This document shows, in pieces, positions 50,039-63,786 of a DNA stretch of 64,000 nucleotides. The position numbers and the translations under genes are program-made. Origin of the DNA: Liolophura sinensis (Eukaryota; Mollusca; Polyplacophora; Chitonida; Chitonidae); NCBI RefSeq assembly GCF_032854445.1, contig NW_027018059.1:34868-98867 (forward strand), in the 5' to 3' direction. Each line of letters opens with the position of its first letter. Position 1 is the stretch's first letter. A model generated the notes under the pieces. It ran no database searches and was not told the DNA's origin. It saw nothing but the letters and a program-made list of their open reading frames with translations.

Positions 50039-52787
50039 GTAGCCGATTTCAATTCGCAAAAAGACCAGGCAAAAATCCAAAAGTGGAAAAACTGTTCCAA
50101 TGCTGCTGGTAAGAAGCTAATCCGACGTATTTTGTGACGAGAAATCGAATGGTGCAAACCGCGTTGCTCTCCAACCAATACTTTTGGCTGTAGCCACAAA
50201 TGAATAATCAATGATGTCAAGATCACGTGCCCAGCAACGGCTCTTACTCCATGGAAACCAAGGAAATTTGCAATTTTTCAACAGCTGGAGATGCCTGGCC
50301 CAATTGCGCATCCTTTGGCACCTTATTGATGTGGGTCAGTGTTCAATTGTACTTTTTACAGCGGATTGTATCAAGTACCTTGTGTTTTTTTTATATACAA
50401 ATGGTGTGGTTTTTCTACATGTAGATAAAGACATTGAGTTTGTCTTCGACTTAGAAGTAAGACATTTGCTGGGTGAGTTAAGTGGGTTTGGCCCAAAGAT
50501 TTGACGTCGTCTGGGCTACCGAAGGGCACATAACTTATAATGAAAAGTTGAATATAGTAATGACCAGTCGCGATTGTACATAGTTAATGTAGCCGATTTC
50601 AATTACCAAAAAGACCAGGCAAAAATCCAAAAGTAGAAAAACTGTTCCAATGCTGCTGTAAGAGGCTAATCCGACGTATTTTGTGACGAGAAATCGAATG
50701 GTGCAAACCGCGTTGCTCTCCGACCAATACTTTTGGCTGTAGCCACAAATGAATAATCAATGATGTCAAGATCACGTGCCCAGCAACGGCTCTTACTCCA
50801 TGGAAACCATAGAAATTTCCAATTTTTCAACAGCTGGAGATGCCTGGCCCAATTGCGCATCCTTTGGCACCTTATTGATGTGGGGTCAGTGTTCAATTGT
50901 ACTTTTTACAGCGGACTGTATCAAGTACCTTGTGTTTTTTTTATATACAAATGGTGTGGTTTTTCTACATGTAGATAAAGACATTGAGTTTGTCCTTCGA
51001 CTTAGAAGTAAGACATTTGCTGGGTGAGTTAAATTGGCTTGGCCAAAGATTTGACGTCGTCTGGGCTACCGAAGGGCACATAACTTATAATGAAATGTTG
51101 AATATAGTAATGACCAGTCGCGATTGTACATAGTTAATGTAGCCGATTTCAATTAGCAAAATGACCAGGCAAAAATCCAAAAGTGGAAAAACTGTTCCAA
51201 TGCTGCTGGTAAGAGGCTAATCCGACGTATTTTGTGACGAGAAATCGAATGGTGCAAACCGCGTTGCTCTCCGACCAATACTTTTGGCTGTAGCCACAAA
51301 TGAATAATCAATGATGTCAAGATCACGTGCCCAGCAACGGCTCTTACTCCATGGAAACCAAGGAAATTTGCAATTTTTCAACAGCTGGAGATGCTGGCCC
51401 AATTGCGCATCCTTTGGCACCTTATTGATGTGGGTCAGTGTTCAATTGTACTTTTTACAGCGGATTGTATCAAGTACCTTGTGTTTTTTTTATATACAAA
51501 TGGTGTGGTTTTTCTACATGTAGATAAAGACATTGAGTTTGTCTTCGACTTAGGAGTAAGACATTTGCTGGGTGAGTTAAATGGGCTTGGCCCAAAGATT
51601 TGACGTCGTCTGGGCTACCGAAGGGCACATAACTTATAATGAAATGTTGAATATAGTAATGACCAGTCGCGATTGTACATAGTTAATGTAGCCGATTTCA
51701 ATTAGCAAAAAGACCAGGCAAAAATCCAAAAGTGGAAAAACTGTTCCAATGCTGCTGGTAAGAGACTAATCCGACGTATTTTGTGACGAGAAATCGAATG
51801 GTGCAAACCGCGTTGCTCTCCGACCAATACTTTTGGCTGTAGCCACAAGTGAATAATCAATGATGTCAAGATCACGTGCCCAGCAACGGCTCTTACTCCA
51901 TGGAAACCAAGGAAATTTGCAATTTATCAACAGCTGGAGATGCCTGGCCCAATTGCGCATCCTTTGGCACCTTATTGATGTGGGTCAGTGTTCAATTGTA
52001 CTTTTTACAGCGGATTGTATCAAGTACCTTGTGGTTTTTTTATATACAAATGGTGTGGTTTTTCTACATGTAAATAAAGACATTGAGTTTGTCTTCGACT
52101 TAGAAGTAAGACATTTGCTGGGTGAGTTAAATGGGCTTGGCCCAAAGATTTGACGTCGTCTGGGCTACCGAAGGGCACATAACTTATAATGAAAAGTTGA
52201 ATATAGTAATGACCAGTCGCGATTGTACATAGTTAATGTAGCCGATTTCAATTAGCAAAAAGACCAGGCAAAAATCCAAAAGTAGAAAAACTGTTCCAAT
52301 GCTGCTGGTAAGAGGCTAATCCGACGTATTTTGTGACGAGAAATCGAATGGTGCAAACCGCGTTGCTCTCCAACCAATACTTTTGGCTGTAGCCACAAAT
52401 GAATAATCAATGATGTCAAGATCACGTGCCCAGCAACGGCTCTTACTCCATGGAAACCAAGGAAATTTGCAATTTTTCAACAGCTGGAGATGCCTGGCCC
52501 AATTGCGCATCCTTTGGCACCTTATTGATGTGGGTCAGTGTTCAATTGTACTTTTTACAGCGGATTGTATCAAGTACCTTGTGTTTTTTTTATATACAAA
52601 TGGTGTGGTTTTTCTACATGTAGATAAAGACATTGAGTTTGTCTTCGACTTAGAAGTAAGACATTTGCTGGGTGAGTTAAATGGGCTTGGCCCAAAGATT
52701 TGACGTCGTCTGGGCTACCGAAGGGCACATAACTTATAATGAAAAGTTGAATATAGTAATGACCAGTCGCGATTGTACATAGTTAAT
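50039..52787 (+). repeat. Five-monomer cassette, copy 1
   Basis: Monomers start at 50039, 50589, 51139, 51688 and 52238. They match the order of markers at 58837-61587, sixteen monomers downstream: AGAAGCTAATC with CTCCAACC and GGGTTTGG; then ATTACCAAAAAG with ATAGAA and GCGGACTG; then AAAATGACC with GGAGTAAG and GAAATG; then AGAGACTAAT with AAGTG and CTTGTGG; then CTCCAACC with CTTGTGT. The copies also differ at many sites, so they are older than the large duplication at 33-45 kb. The monomer at 50589 has two one-base gains and two losses that cancel to 550 bp. Confidence 0.75.
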
Positions 52788-53337
52788 GTAGCCGATTTCA
52801 ATTAGCAAAAAGACCAGGCAAAAATCCAAAAGTAGAAAAACTGTTCCAATGCTGCTGGTAAGAGGCTAATCCGACGTATTTTGTGACGAGAAATCGAATG
52901 GTGCAAACCGCGTTGCTCTCCGACCAATACTTTTGGCTGTAGCCACAAATGAATAATCAATGATGTCAAGATCACGTGCCCAGCAACGGCTCTTACTCCA
53001 TGGAAACCAAGGAAATTTGCAAGTTTTCAACAGCTGGAGATGCCTGGCCCAATTGCGCATCCTTTGGCACCTTATTGATGTGGGTCAGTGTTCAATTGTA
53101 CTTTTTACAGCGGATTGTATCAAGTACCTTTTGTTTTTTTTATATACAAATGGTGTGGTTTTTCTACATGTAGATAAAGACATTGAGTTTGTCTTCGACT
53201 TAGAAGTAAGACATTTGCTGGGTGAGTTAAATGGGCTTGGCCCAAAGATTTGACGTCGTCTGGGCTACCGAAGGGCACATAACTTATAATGAAAAGTTGA
53301 ATATAGTAATGACCAGTCGCGATTGTACATAGTTAAT

Positions 53338-56300
53338 GTAGCCGATTTCAATTCGCAAAAAGACCAGGCAAAAATCCAAAAGTGGAAAAACTGTTCCAAT
53401 GCTGCTGGTAAGAAGCTAATCCGACGTATTTTGTGACGAGAAATCGAATGGTGCAAACCGCGTTGCTCTCCAACCAATACTTTTGGCTGTAGCCACAAAT
53501 GAATAATCAATGATGTCAAGATCACGTGCCCAGCAACGGCTCTTACTCCATGGAAACCAAGGAAATTTGCAATTTTTCAACAGCTGGAGATGCCTGGCCC
53601 AATTGCGCATCCTTTGGCACCTTATTGATGTGGGTCAGTGTTCAATTGTACTTTTTACAGCGGATTGTATCAAGTACCTTGTGTTTTTTTTATATACAAA
53701 TGGTGTGGTTTTTCTACATGTAAATAAAGACATTGAGTTTGTCTTCGACTTAGAAGTAAGACATTTGCTGGGTGAGTTAAATGGGCTTGGCCCAAAGATT
53801 TGACGTCGTCCTGGGCTACCGAAGGGCACATAACTTATAATGAAAAGTTGAATATAGTAATGACCAGTCGCGATTGTACATAGTTAATGTAGCCGATTTC
53901 AATTAGCAAAAAGACCAGGCAAAAATCCAAAAGTAGAAAAACTGTTCCAATGCTGCTGGTAAGAGGCTAATCCGACGTATTTTGTGACGAGAAATCGAAT
54001 GGTGCAAACCGCGTTGCTCTCCAACCAATACTTTTGGCTGTAGCCACAAATGAATAATCAATGATGTCAAGATCACGTGCCCAGCAACGGCTCTTACTCC
54101 ATGGAAACCAAGGAAATTTGCAATTTTTCAACAGCTGGAGATGCCTGGCCCAATTGCGCATCCTTTGGCACCTTATTGATGTGGGTCAGTGTTCAATTGT
54201 ACTTTTTACAGCGGATTGTATCAAGTACCTTGTGTTTTTTTTATATACAAATGGTGTGGTTTTTCTACATGTAGATAAAGACATTGAGTTTGTCTTCGAC
54301 TTAGAAGTAAGACATTTGCTGGGTGAGTTAAATGGGCTTGGCCCAAAGATTTGACGTCGTCTGGGCTACCGAAGGGCACATAACTTATAATGAAAAGTTG
54401 AATATAGTAATGACCAGTCGCGATTGTACATAGTTAATGTAGCCGATTTCAATTAGCAAAAAGACCAGGCAAAAATCCAAAAGTAGAAAAACTGTTCCAA
54501 TGCTGCTGGTAAGAGGCTAATCCGACGTATTTTGTGACGAGAAATCGAATGGTGCAAACCGCGTTGCTCTCCGACCAATACTTTTGGCTGTAGCCACAAA
54601 TGAATAATCAATGATGTCAAGATCACGTGCCCAGCAACGGCTCTTACTCCATGGAAACCAAGGAAATTTCCAATTTTTCAACAGCTGGAGATGCCTGGCC
54701 CAATTGCGCATCCTTTGGCACCTTATTGATGTGGGTCAGTGTTCAATTGTACTTTTTACAGCGGATTGTATCAAGTACCTTTTGTTTTTTTTATATACAA
54801 ATGGTGTGGTTTTTCTACATGTAGATAAAGACATTGAGTTTGTCTTCGACTTAGAAGTAAGACATTTGCTGGGTGAGTTAAATGGGCTTGGCCCAAAGAT
54901 TTGACGTCGTCTGGGCTACCGAAGGGCACATAACTTATAATGAAAAGTTGAATATAGTAATGACCAGTCGCGATTGTACATAGTTAATGTAGCCGATTTC
55001 AATTCGCAAAAAGACCAGGCAAAATCCAAAAGTAGAAAAACTGTTCCAATGCTGCTGGTAAGAGGCTAATCCGACGTATTTTGTGACGAGAAATCGAATG
55101 GTGCAAACCGCGTTGCTCTCCGACCAATACTTTTGGCTGTAGCAACAAATGAATAATCAATGATGTCAAGATCACGTGCCCAGCAACGGCTCTTACTCCA
55201 TGGAAACCATAGAAGTTTGCAATTTTTCAACAGCTGGAGATGCCTGGCCCAATTGCGCATCCTTTGGCACCTTATTGATGTGGGTCAGTGTTCAATTGTA
55301 CTTTTTACAGCGGATTGTATCAAGTACCTTTTGTTTTTTTTATATACAAATGGTGTGGTTTTTCTACATGTAGATAAAGACATTGAGTTTGTCTTCGACT
55401 TAGAAGTAAGACATTTGCTGGGTGAGATAAATGGGCTTGGCCCAAAGATTTGACGTCGTCTGGGCTACCGAAGGGCACATAACTTATAATGAAAAGTTGA
55501 ATATAGTAATGACCAGTCGCGATTGTACATAGTTAATGTAGCCGATTTCAATTCGCAAAAAGACCAGGCAAAAAATCCAAAAGTGGAAAAACTGTTCCAA
55601 TGCTGCTGGTAAGAAGCTAATCCGACGTATTTTGTGACGAGAAATCGAATGGTGCAAACCGCGTTGCTCTCCGACCAATACTTTTGGCTGTAGCCACAAA
55701 TGAATAATCAATGATGTCAAGATCACGTGCCCAGCAACGGCTCTTACTCCATGGAAACCAAGGAAATTTGCAATTTTTCAACAGCTGGAGATGCCTGGCC
55801 CAATTGCGCATCCTTTGGCACCTTATTGATGTGGGTCAGTGTTCAATTGTACTTTTTACAGCGGATTGTATCAAGTACCTTTTGTTTTTTTTATATACAA
55901 ATGGTGTCGTTTTTCTACATGTAGATAAAGACATTGAGTTTGTCTTCGACTTAGAAGTAAGACATTTGCTGGGTGAGTTAAATGGGCTTGGCCCAAAGAT
56001 TTGACGTCGTCTGGGCTACCGAAGGGCACATAACTTATAATGAAAAGTTGAATATAGTAATGACCAGTCGCGATTGTACATAGTTAATGTAGCCGATTTC
56101 AATTCGCAAAAAGACCAGGCAAAAATCCAAAAGTAGAAAAACTGTTCCAATGCTGCTGGTAAGAGGCTAATCCGACGTATTTTGTGACGAGAAATCGAAT
56201 GGTGCAAACCGCGTTGCTCTCCGACCAATACTTTTGGCTGTAGCCACAAATGAATAATCAATGATGTCAAGATCACGTGCCCAGCAACGGCTCTTACTCC

Positions 56301-56636
56301 ATGGAAACCATAGAAATTTGCAATTTTCAACAGCTGGAGATGCCTGGCCCAATTGCGCATCCTTTGGCACCTTATTGATGTGGGTCAGTGTTCAATTGTA
56401 CTTTTTACAGCGGATTGTATCAAGTACCTTTTGTTTTTTTTATATACAAATGGTGTGGTTTTTCTACATGTAGATAAAGACATTGAGTTTGTCTTCGACT
56501 TAGAAGTAAGACATTTGCTGGGTGAGATAAATGGGCTTGGCCCAAAGATTTGACGTCGTCTGGCTACCGAAGGGCACATAACTTATAATGAAAAGTTGAA
56601 TATAGTAATGACCAGTCGCGATTGTACATAGTTAAT
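53338..56636 (+). repeat. Six-monomer higher-order unit, copy 1
   Basis: Monomers start at 53338, 53889, 54439, 54989, 55538 and 56089. The first four match those at 56637, 57187, 57737 and 58287 in order. Shared markers are AGAAGCTAATC with CTCCAACC and GTAAATAAAG in the first; CTCCAACC in the second; CTTTTGT in the third; GTAGCAACAAAT with an ATAGAA or ATAGAAG site and GAGATAAAT in the fourth. Single-base length changes occur near 53810 (extra C), 55021 (A lost), 55572 (A gained), 56325 (T lost) and 56562 (G lost). Confidence 0.8.
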
Positions 56637-58836
56637 GTAGCCGATTTCAATTAGCGAAAAGACCAGGCAAAAATCCAAAAGTGGAAAAACTGTTCCAATG
56701 CTGCTGGTAAGAAGCTAATCCGACGTATTTTGTGACGAGAAATCGAATGGTGCAAACCGCGTTGCTCTCCAACCAATACTTTTGGCTGTAGCCACAAATG
56801 AATAATCAATGATGTCAAGATCACGTGCCCAGCAACGGCTCTTACTCCATGGAAACCAAGGAAATTTGCAATTTTTCAACAGCTGGAGATGCCTGGCCCA
56901 ATTGCGCATCCTTTGGCACCTTATTGATGTGGGTCAGTGTTCAATTGTACTTTTTACAGCGGATTGTATCAAGTACCTTGTGTTTTTTTTATATACAAAT
57001 GGTGTGGTTTTTCTACATGTAAATAAAGACATTGAGTTTGTCTTCGACTTAGAAGTAAGACATTTGCTGGGTGAGTTAAATGGGCTTGGCCCAAAGATTT
57101 GACGTCGTCTGGGCTACCGAAGGGCACATAACTTATAATGAAAAGTTGAATATAGTAATGACCAGTCGCGATTGTACATAGTTAATGTAGCCGATTTCAA
57201 TTAGCAAAAAGACCAGGCAAAAATCCAAAAGTAGAAAAACTGTTCCAATGCTGCTGGTAAGAGGCTAATCCGACGTATTTTGTGACGAGAAATCGAATGG
57301 TGCAAACCGCGTTGCTCTCCAACCAATACTTTTGGCTGTAGCCACAAATGAATAATCAATGATGTCAAGATCACGTGCCCAGCAACGGCTCTTACTCCAT
57401 GGAAACCAAGGAAATTTGCAATTTTTCAACAGCTGGAGATGCCTGGCCCAATTGCGCATCCTTTGGCACCTTATTGATGTGGGTCAGTGTTCAATTGTAC
57501 TTTTTACAGCGGATTGTATCAAGTACCTTGTGTTTTTTTTATATACAAATGGTGTGGTTTTTCTACATGTAGATAAAGACATTGAGTTTGTCTTCGACTT
57601 AGAAGTAAGACATTTGCTGGGTGAGTTAAATGGGCTTGGCCCAAAGATTTGACGTCGTCTGGGCTACCGAAGGGCACATAACTTATAATGAAAAGTTGAA
57701 TATAGTAATGACCAGTCGCGATTGTACATAGTTAATGTAGCCGATTTCAATTAGCAAAAAGACCAGGCAAAAATCCAAAAGTAGAAAAACTGTTCCAATG
57801 CTGCTGGTAAGAGGCTAATCCGACGTATTTTGTGACGAGAAATCGAATGGTGCAAACCGCGTTGCTCTCCGACCAATACTTTTGGCTGTAGCCACAAATG
57901 AATAATCAATGATGTCAAGATCACGTGCCCAGCAACGGCTCTTACTCCATGGAAACCAAGGAAATTTGCAATTTTTCAACAGCTGGAGATGCCTGGCCCA
58001 ATTGCGCATCCTTTGGCACCTTATTGATGTGGGTCAGTGTTCAATTGTACTTTTTACAGCGGATTGTATCAAGTACCTTTTGTTTTTTTTATATACAAAT
58101 GGTGTGGTTTTTCTACATGTAGATAAAGACATTGAGTTTGTCTTCGACTTAGAAGTAAGACATTTGCTGGGTGAGTTAAATGGGCTTGGCCCAAAGATTT
58201 GACGTCGTCTGGGCTACCGAAGGGCACATAACTTATAATGAAAAGTTGAATATAGTAATGACCAGTCGCGATTGTACATAGTTAATGTAGCCGATTTCAA
58301 TTCGCAAAAAGACCAGGCAAAAATCCAAAAGTAGAAAAACTGTTCCAATGCTGCTGGTAAGAGGCTAATCCGACGTATTTTGTGACGAGAAATCGAATGG
58401 TGCAAACCGCGTTGCTCTCCGACCAATACTTTTGGCTGTAGCAACAAATGAATAATCAATGATGTCAAGATCACGTGCCCAGCAACGGCTCTTACTCCAT
58501 GGAAACCATAGAAATTTGCAATGTTTCAACAGCTGGAGATGCCTGGCCCAATTGCGCATCCTTTGGCACCTTATTGATGTGGGTCAGTGTTCAATTGTAC
58601 TTTTTACAGCGGATTGTATCAAGTACCTTTTGTTTTTTTTATATACAAATGGTGTGGTTTTTCTACATGTAGATAAAGACATTGAGTTTGTCTTCGACTT
58701 AGAAGTAAGACATATGCTGGGTGAGATAAATCGGCTTGGCCCAAAGATTTGACGTCGTCTGGGCTACCGAAGGGCACATAACTTATAATGAAAAGTTGAA
58801 TATAGTAATGACCAGTCGCGATTGTACATAGTTAAT
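56637..58836 (+). repeat. Six-monomer higher-order unit, copy 2 (first four monomers)
   Basis: Monomers start at 56637, 57187, 57737 and 58287, each exactly 550 bp. They repeat the marker order of 53338-55537 at about 3299 bp. Private changes are TTAGCGAAAAG at 56650, GCAATGTTTC near 58520, CATATGCTGG near 58711 and AAATCGGC near 58728. After 58836 the order switches to the cassette that matches 50039 onward. Confidence 0.8.
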
Positions 58837-61587
58837 GTAGCCGATTTCAATTCGCAAAAAGACCAGGCAAAAATCCAAAAGTGGAAAAAACTGTTCCAAT
58901 GCTGCTGGTAAGAAGCTAATCCGACGTATTTTGTGACGAGAAATCGAATGGTGCAAACCGCGTTGCTCTCCAACCAATACTTTTGGCTGTAGCCACAAAT
59001 GAATAATCAATGATGTCAAGATCACGTGCCCAGCAACGGCTCTTACTCCATGGAAACCAAGGAAATTTGCAATTTTTCAACAGCTGGAGATGCCTGGCCC
59101 AATTGCGCATCCTTTGGCACCTTATTGATGTGGGTCAGTGTTCAATTGTACTTTTTACAGCGGATTGTATCAAGTACCTTGTGTTTTTTTTATATACAAA
59201 TGGTGTGGTTTTTCTACATGTAGATAAAGACATTGAGTTTGTCTTCGACTTAGAAGTAAGACATTTGCTGGGTGAGTTAAATGGGTTTGGCCCAAAGATT
59301 TGACGTCGTCTGGGCTACCGAAGGGCACATAACTTATAATGAAAAGTTGAATATAGTAATGACCAGTCGCGATTGTACATAGTTAATGTAGCCGATTTCA
59401 ATTACCAAAAAGACCAGGCAAAAATCCAAAAGTAGAAAAACTGTTCCAATGCTGCTGGTAAGAGGCTAATCCGACGTATTTTGTGACGAGAAATCGAATG
59501 GTGCAAACCGCGTTGCTCTCCGACCAATACTTTTGGCTGTAGCCACAAATGAATAATCAATGATGTCAAGATCACGTGCCCAGCAACGGCTCTTACTCCA
59601 TGGAAACCATAGAAATTTGCAATTTTTCAACAGCTGGAGATGCCTGGCCCAATTGCGCATCTTTTGGCGCCTTATTGATGTGGGTCAGTGTTCAATTGTA
59701 CTTTTTACAGCGGACTGTATCAAGTACCTTGTGTTTTTTTTATATACAAATGGTGTGGTTTTTCTACATGTAGATAAAGACATTGAGTTTGTCTTCGACT
59801 TAGAAGTAAGACATTTGTTGGGTGAGTTAAATGGGCTTGACCCAAAGATTTGACGTCGTCTGGGCTACCGAAGGGCACATAACTTATAATGAAATGTTGA
59901 ATATAGTAATGACCAGTCGCGATTGTACATAGTTAATGTAGCCGATTTCAATTAGCAAAATGACCAGGCAAAAATCCAAAAGTGGAAAAACTGTTCCAAT
60001 GCTGCTGGTAAGAGGCTAATCCGACGTATTTTGTGACGAGAAATCGAATGGTGCAAACCGCGTTGCTCTCCGACCAATACTTTTGGCTGTAGCCACAAAT
60101 GAATAATCAATGATGTCAAGATCACTTGCCCAGCAACGGCTCTTACTCCATGGAAACCAAGGAAATTTGCAATTTTTCAACAGCTGGAGATGCCTGGCCC
60201 AATTGCGCATCCTTTGGCACCTTATTGATGTGGGTCAGTGTTCAATTGTACTTTTTACAGCGGATTGTATCAAGTACCTTGTGTTTTTTTTATATACAAA
60301 TGGTGTGGTTTTTCTACATGTAGATAAAGACATTGAGTTTGTCTTCGACTTTGGAGTAAGACATTTGCTGGGTGAGTTAAATGGGCTTGGCCCAAAGATT
60401 TGACGTCGTCTGGGCTACCGAAGGGCACATAACTTATAATGAAATGTTGAATATAGTAATGACCAGTCGCGATTGTACATAGTTAATGTAGCCGATTTCA
60501 ATTAGCAAAAAGACCAGGCAAAAATCCAAAAGTGGAAAACTGTTCCAATGCTGCTGGTAAGAGACTAATCCGACGTATTTTGTGACGAGAAATCGAATGG
60601 TGCAAACCGCGTTGCTCTCCGACCAATACTTTTGGCTGTAGCCACAAGTGAATAATCAATGATGTCAAGATCACGTGCCCAGCAACGGCTCTTACTCCAT
60701 GGAAACCATAGAAATTTCCAATTTTTCAACAGCTGGAGATGCCTGGCCCAATTGCGCATCCTTTGGCACCTTATTGATGTGGGTCAGTGTTCAATTGTAC
60801 TTTTTACAGCGGATTGTGTCAAGTACCTTGTGGTTTTTTTATATACAAATGGTGTGGTTTTTCTACATGTAGATAAAGACATTGAGTTTGTCTTCGACTT
60901 AGAAGTAAGACATTTGCTGGGTGAGTTAAATGGGCTTGGCCCAAAGATTTGACGTCGTCTGGGCTACCGAAGGGCACATAACTTATAATGAAAAGTTGAA
61001 TATAGTAATGACCAGTCGCGATTGTACATAGTTAATGTAGCCGATTTCAATTAGCAAAAAAGACCAGGCAAAAATCCAAAAGTAGAAAAACTGTTCCAAT
61101 GCTGCTGGTAAGAGGCTAATCCGACGTATTTTGTGACGAGAAATCGAATGGTGCAAACCGCGTTGCTCTCCAACCAATACTTTTGGCTGTAGCCACAAAT
61201 GAATAATCAATGATGTCAAGATCACGTGCCCAGCAACGGCTCTTACTCCATGGAAACCAAGGAAATTTGCAATTTTTCAACAGCTGGAGATGCCTGGCCC
61301 AATTGCGCATCCTTTGGCACCTTATTGATGTGGGTCAGTGTTCAATTGTACTTTTTACAGCGGATTGTATCAAGTACCTTGTGTTTTTTTAATATACAAA
61401 TGGTGTGGTTTTTCTACATGTAGATAAAGACATTGAGTTTGTCTTCGACTTAGAAGTAAGACATTTGCTGGGTGAGTTAAATGGGCTTGGCCCAAAGATT
61501 TGACGTCGTCTGGGCTACCGAAGGGCACATAACTTATAATGAAATGTTGAATATAGTAATGACCAGTCGCGATTGTACATAGTTAAT
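58837..61587 (+). repeat. Five-monomer cassette, copy 2
   Basis: Monomers start at 58837, 59388, 59938, 60488 and 61037. This is the partner of 50039-52787. Private differences include an extra A near 58887, CTTTTGGCGCC near 59661, CACTTGCCC near 60123, a lost A near 60536, GGATTGTGTC near 60810, an extra A near 61060 and TTTTTAATATA near 61387. Confidence 0.75.
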
Positions 61588-63786
61588 GTAGCCGATTTCA
61601 ATTCGCAAAAAGACCAGGCAAAAATCCAAAAGTAGAAAAACTGTTCCAATGCTGCTGGTAAGAGGCTAATCCGACGTATTTTGTGACGAGAAATCGAATG
61701 GTGCAAACCGCGTTGCTCTCCGACCAATACTTTTGGCTGTAGCCACAAATGAATAATCAATGATGTCAAGATCACGTGCCCAGCAACGGCTCTTACTCCA
61801 TGGAAACCAAGGAAATTTGCAATTTTTCAACAGCTGGAGATGCCTGGCCCAATTGCGCATCCTTTGGCACCTTATTGATGTGGGTCAGTGTTCAATTGTA
61901 CTTTTTACAGCGGGTTGTATCAAGTACCTTGTGTTTTTTTTTATATACAAATGGTGTGGTTTTTCTACATGTAGATAAAGACATTGAGTTTGTCTTCGAC
62001 TTAGAAGTAAGACATTTGCTGGGTGAGTTAAATGGGCTTGGCCCAAAGATTTGACGTCGTCTGGGCTACCGAAGGGCACATAACTTATAATGAAAAGTTG
62101 AATATAGTAATGACCAGTCGCGATTGTACATAGTTAATGCAGCCGATTTCAATTAGCAAAAAGACCAGGCAAAAATCCAAAAGTGGAAAAACTGTTCCAA
62201 TGCTGCTGGTAAGAGGCTAATCCGACGTATTTTGTGACGAGAAATCGAATGGTGCAAACCGCGTTGCTCTCCGACCAATACTTTTGGCTGTAGCCACAAA
62301 TGAATAATCAATGATGTCAAGATCACGTGCCCAGCAACGGCTCTTACTCCATGGAAACCAAGGAAATTTGCAATTTTTCAACAGCTGGAGATGCCTGGCC
62401 CAATTGCGCATCCTTTGGCACCTTATTGATGTGGGTCAGTGTTCAATTGTACTTTTTACAGCGGATTGTATCAAGTACCTTGTGTTTTTTTTATATACAA
62501 ATGGTGTGGTTTTTCTACATGTAGATAAAGACATTGAGTTTGTCTTCGACTTAGAAGTAAGACATTTGCTGGGTGAGTTAAATGGCTTGGCCCAAAGATT
62601 TGACGTCGTCTGGGCTACCGAAGGGCACATAACTTATAATGAAAAGTTGAATATAGTAATGACCAGTCGCGATTGTACATAGTTAATGTAGCCGATTTCA
62701 ATTCGCAAAAAGACCAGGCAAAAATCCAAAAGTAGAAAAACTGTTCCAATGCTGCTGGTAAGAGGCTAATCCGACGTATTTTGTGACGAGAAATCGAATG
62801 GTGCAAACCGCGTTGCTCTCCGACCAATACTTTTGGCTGTAGCCACAAATGAATAATCAATGATGTCAAGATCACGTGCCCAGCAACGGCTCTTACTCCA
62901 TGGAAACCATAGAAATTTGCAATTTTTCAACAGCTGGAGATGCCTGGCCCAATTGCGCATCCTTTGGCACCTTATTGATGTGGGTCAGTGTTCAATTGTA
63001 CTTTTTACAGCGGATTGTATCAAGTACCTTTTGTTTTTTTTATATACAAATGGTGTGGTTTTTCTACATGTAGATAAAGACATTGAGTTTGTCTTCGACT
63101 TAGAAGTAAGACATTTGCTGGGTGAGTTAAATGGGCTTTGCCCAAAGATTTGACGTCGTCTGGGCTACCGAAGGGCACATAACTTATAATGAAATGTTGA
63201 ATATAGTAATGACCAGTCGCGATTGTACATAGTTAATGTAGCCGATTTCAATTCGCAAAAAGACCAGGCAAAAATCCAAAAGTAGAAAAACTGTTCCAAT
63301 GCTGCTGGTAAGAGGCTAATCCGACGTATTTTGTGACGAGAAATCGAATGGTGCAAACCGCGTTGCTCTCCGACCAATACTTTTGGCTGTAGCCACAAAT
63401 GAATAATCAATGATGTCAAGATCACGTGCCCAGCAACGGCTCTTACTCCATGGAAACCAAGGAAATTTGCAATTTTCAACAGCTGGAGATGCCTGGCCCA
63501 ATTGCGCATCCTTTGGCACCTTATTGATGTGGGTCAGTGTTCAATTGTTCTTTTTACAGCGGATTGTATCAAGTACCTTTTGTTTTTTTTACATACAAAT
63601 GGTGTGGTTTTTCTACATGTAGATAAAGACATTGAGATTGTCTTCGACTTAGAAGTAAGACATTTGTTGGGTGAGTTAAATGGGCTTGACCCAAAGATTT
63701 GACGTCGTCTGGGCTACCGAAGGGCACATAACTTATAATGAAAAGTTGAATATAGTAATGACCAGTCGCGATTGTACATAGTTAAT
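61588..63786 (+). repeat. Terminal group of four complete monomers
   Basis: Monomers start at 61588, 62139, 62688 and 63238. The order GCAGCC monomer (62139), GCTTTGCCC with GAAATG (62688), and TTGTTCTT with TTTACATAC and GACCC (63238) parallels 23094-24193. One-base losses are at about 62585 (AAATGGCTTGG) and 63474 (AATTTTCAAC). The first loss joins two frames into the longest forward open frame of the window (62311-62682), which is therefore not evidence of a gene. Confidence 0.85.

Noticed and set aside
50589-51138. Monomer at 50589 as an ordinary 550-bp unit
   Set aside because: Its length is 550 only because two one-base gains and two one-base losses cancel; I therefore grouped it with the indel-rich zone and not with the uniform core.
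62311-62682. Longest forward frame, 123 codons
   Set aside because: It exists only because one G is missing near 62585, which fuses the common frame to an unrelated one. A one-base satellite variant or sequencing error explains it.
173-63702. Hundreds of open frames of 60-123 codons on both strands
   Set aside because: They are the same few frames repeated with the satellite. Their lengths depend on T-tract length and single-base indels, they overlap on opposite strands, and none shows a recognisable domain.
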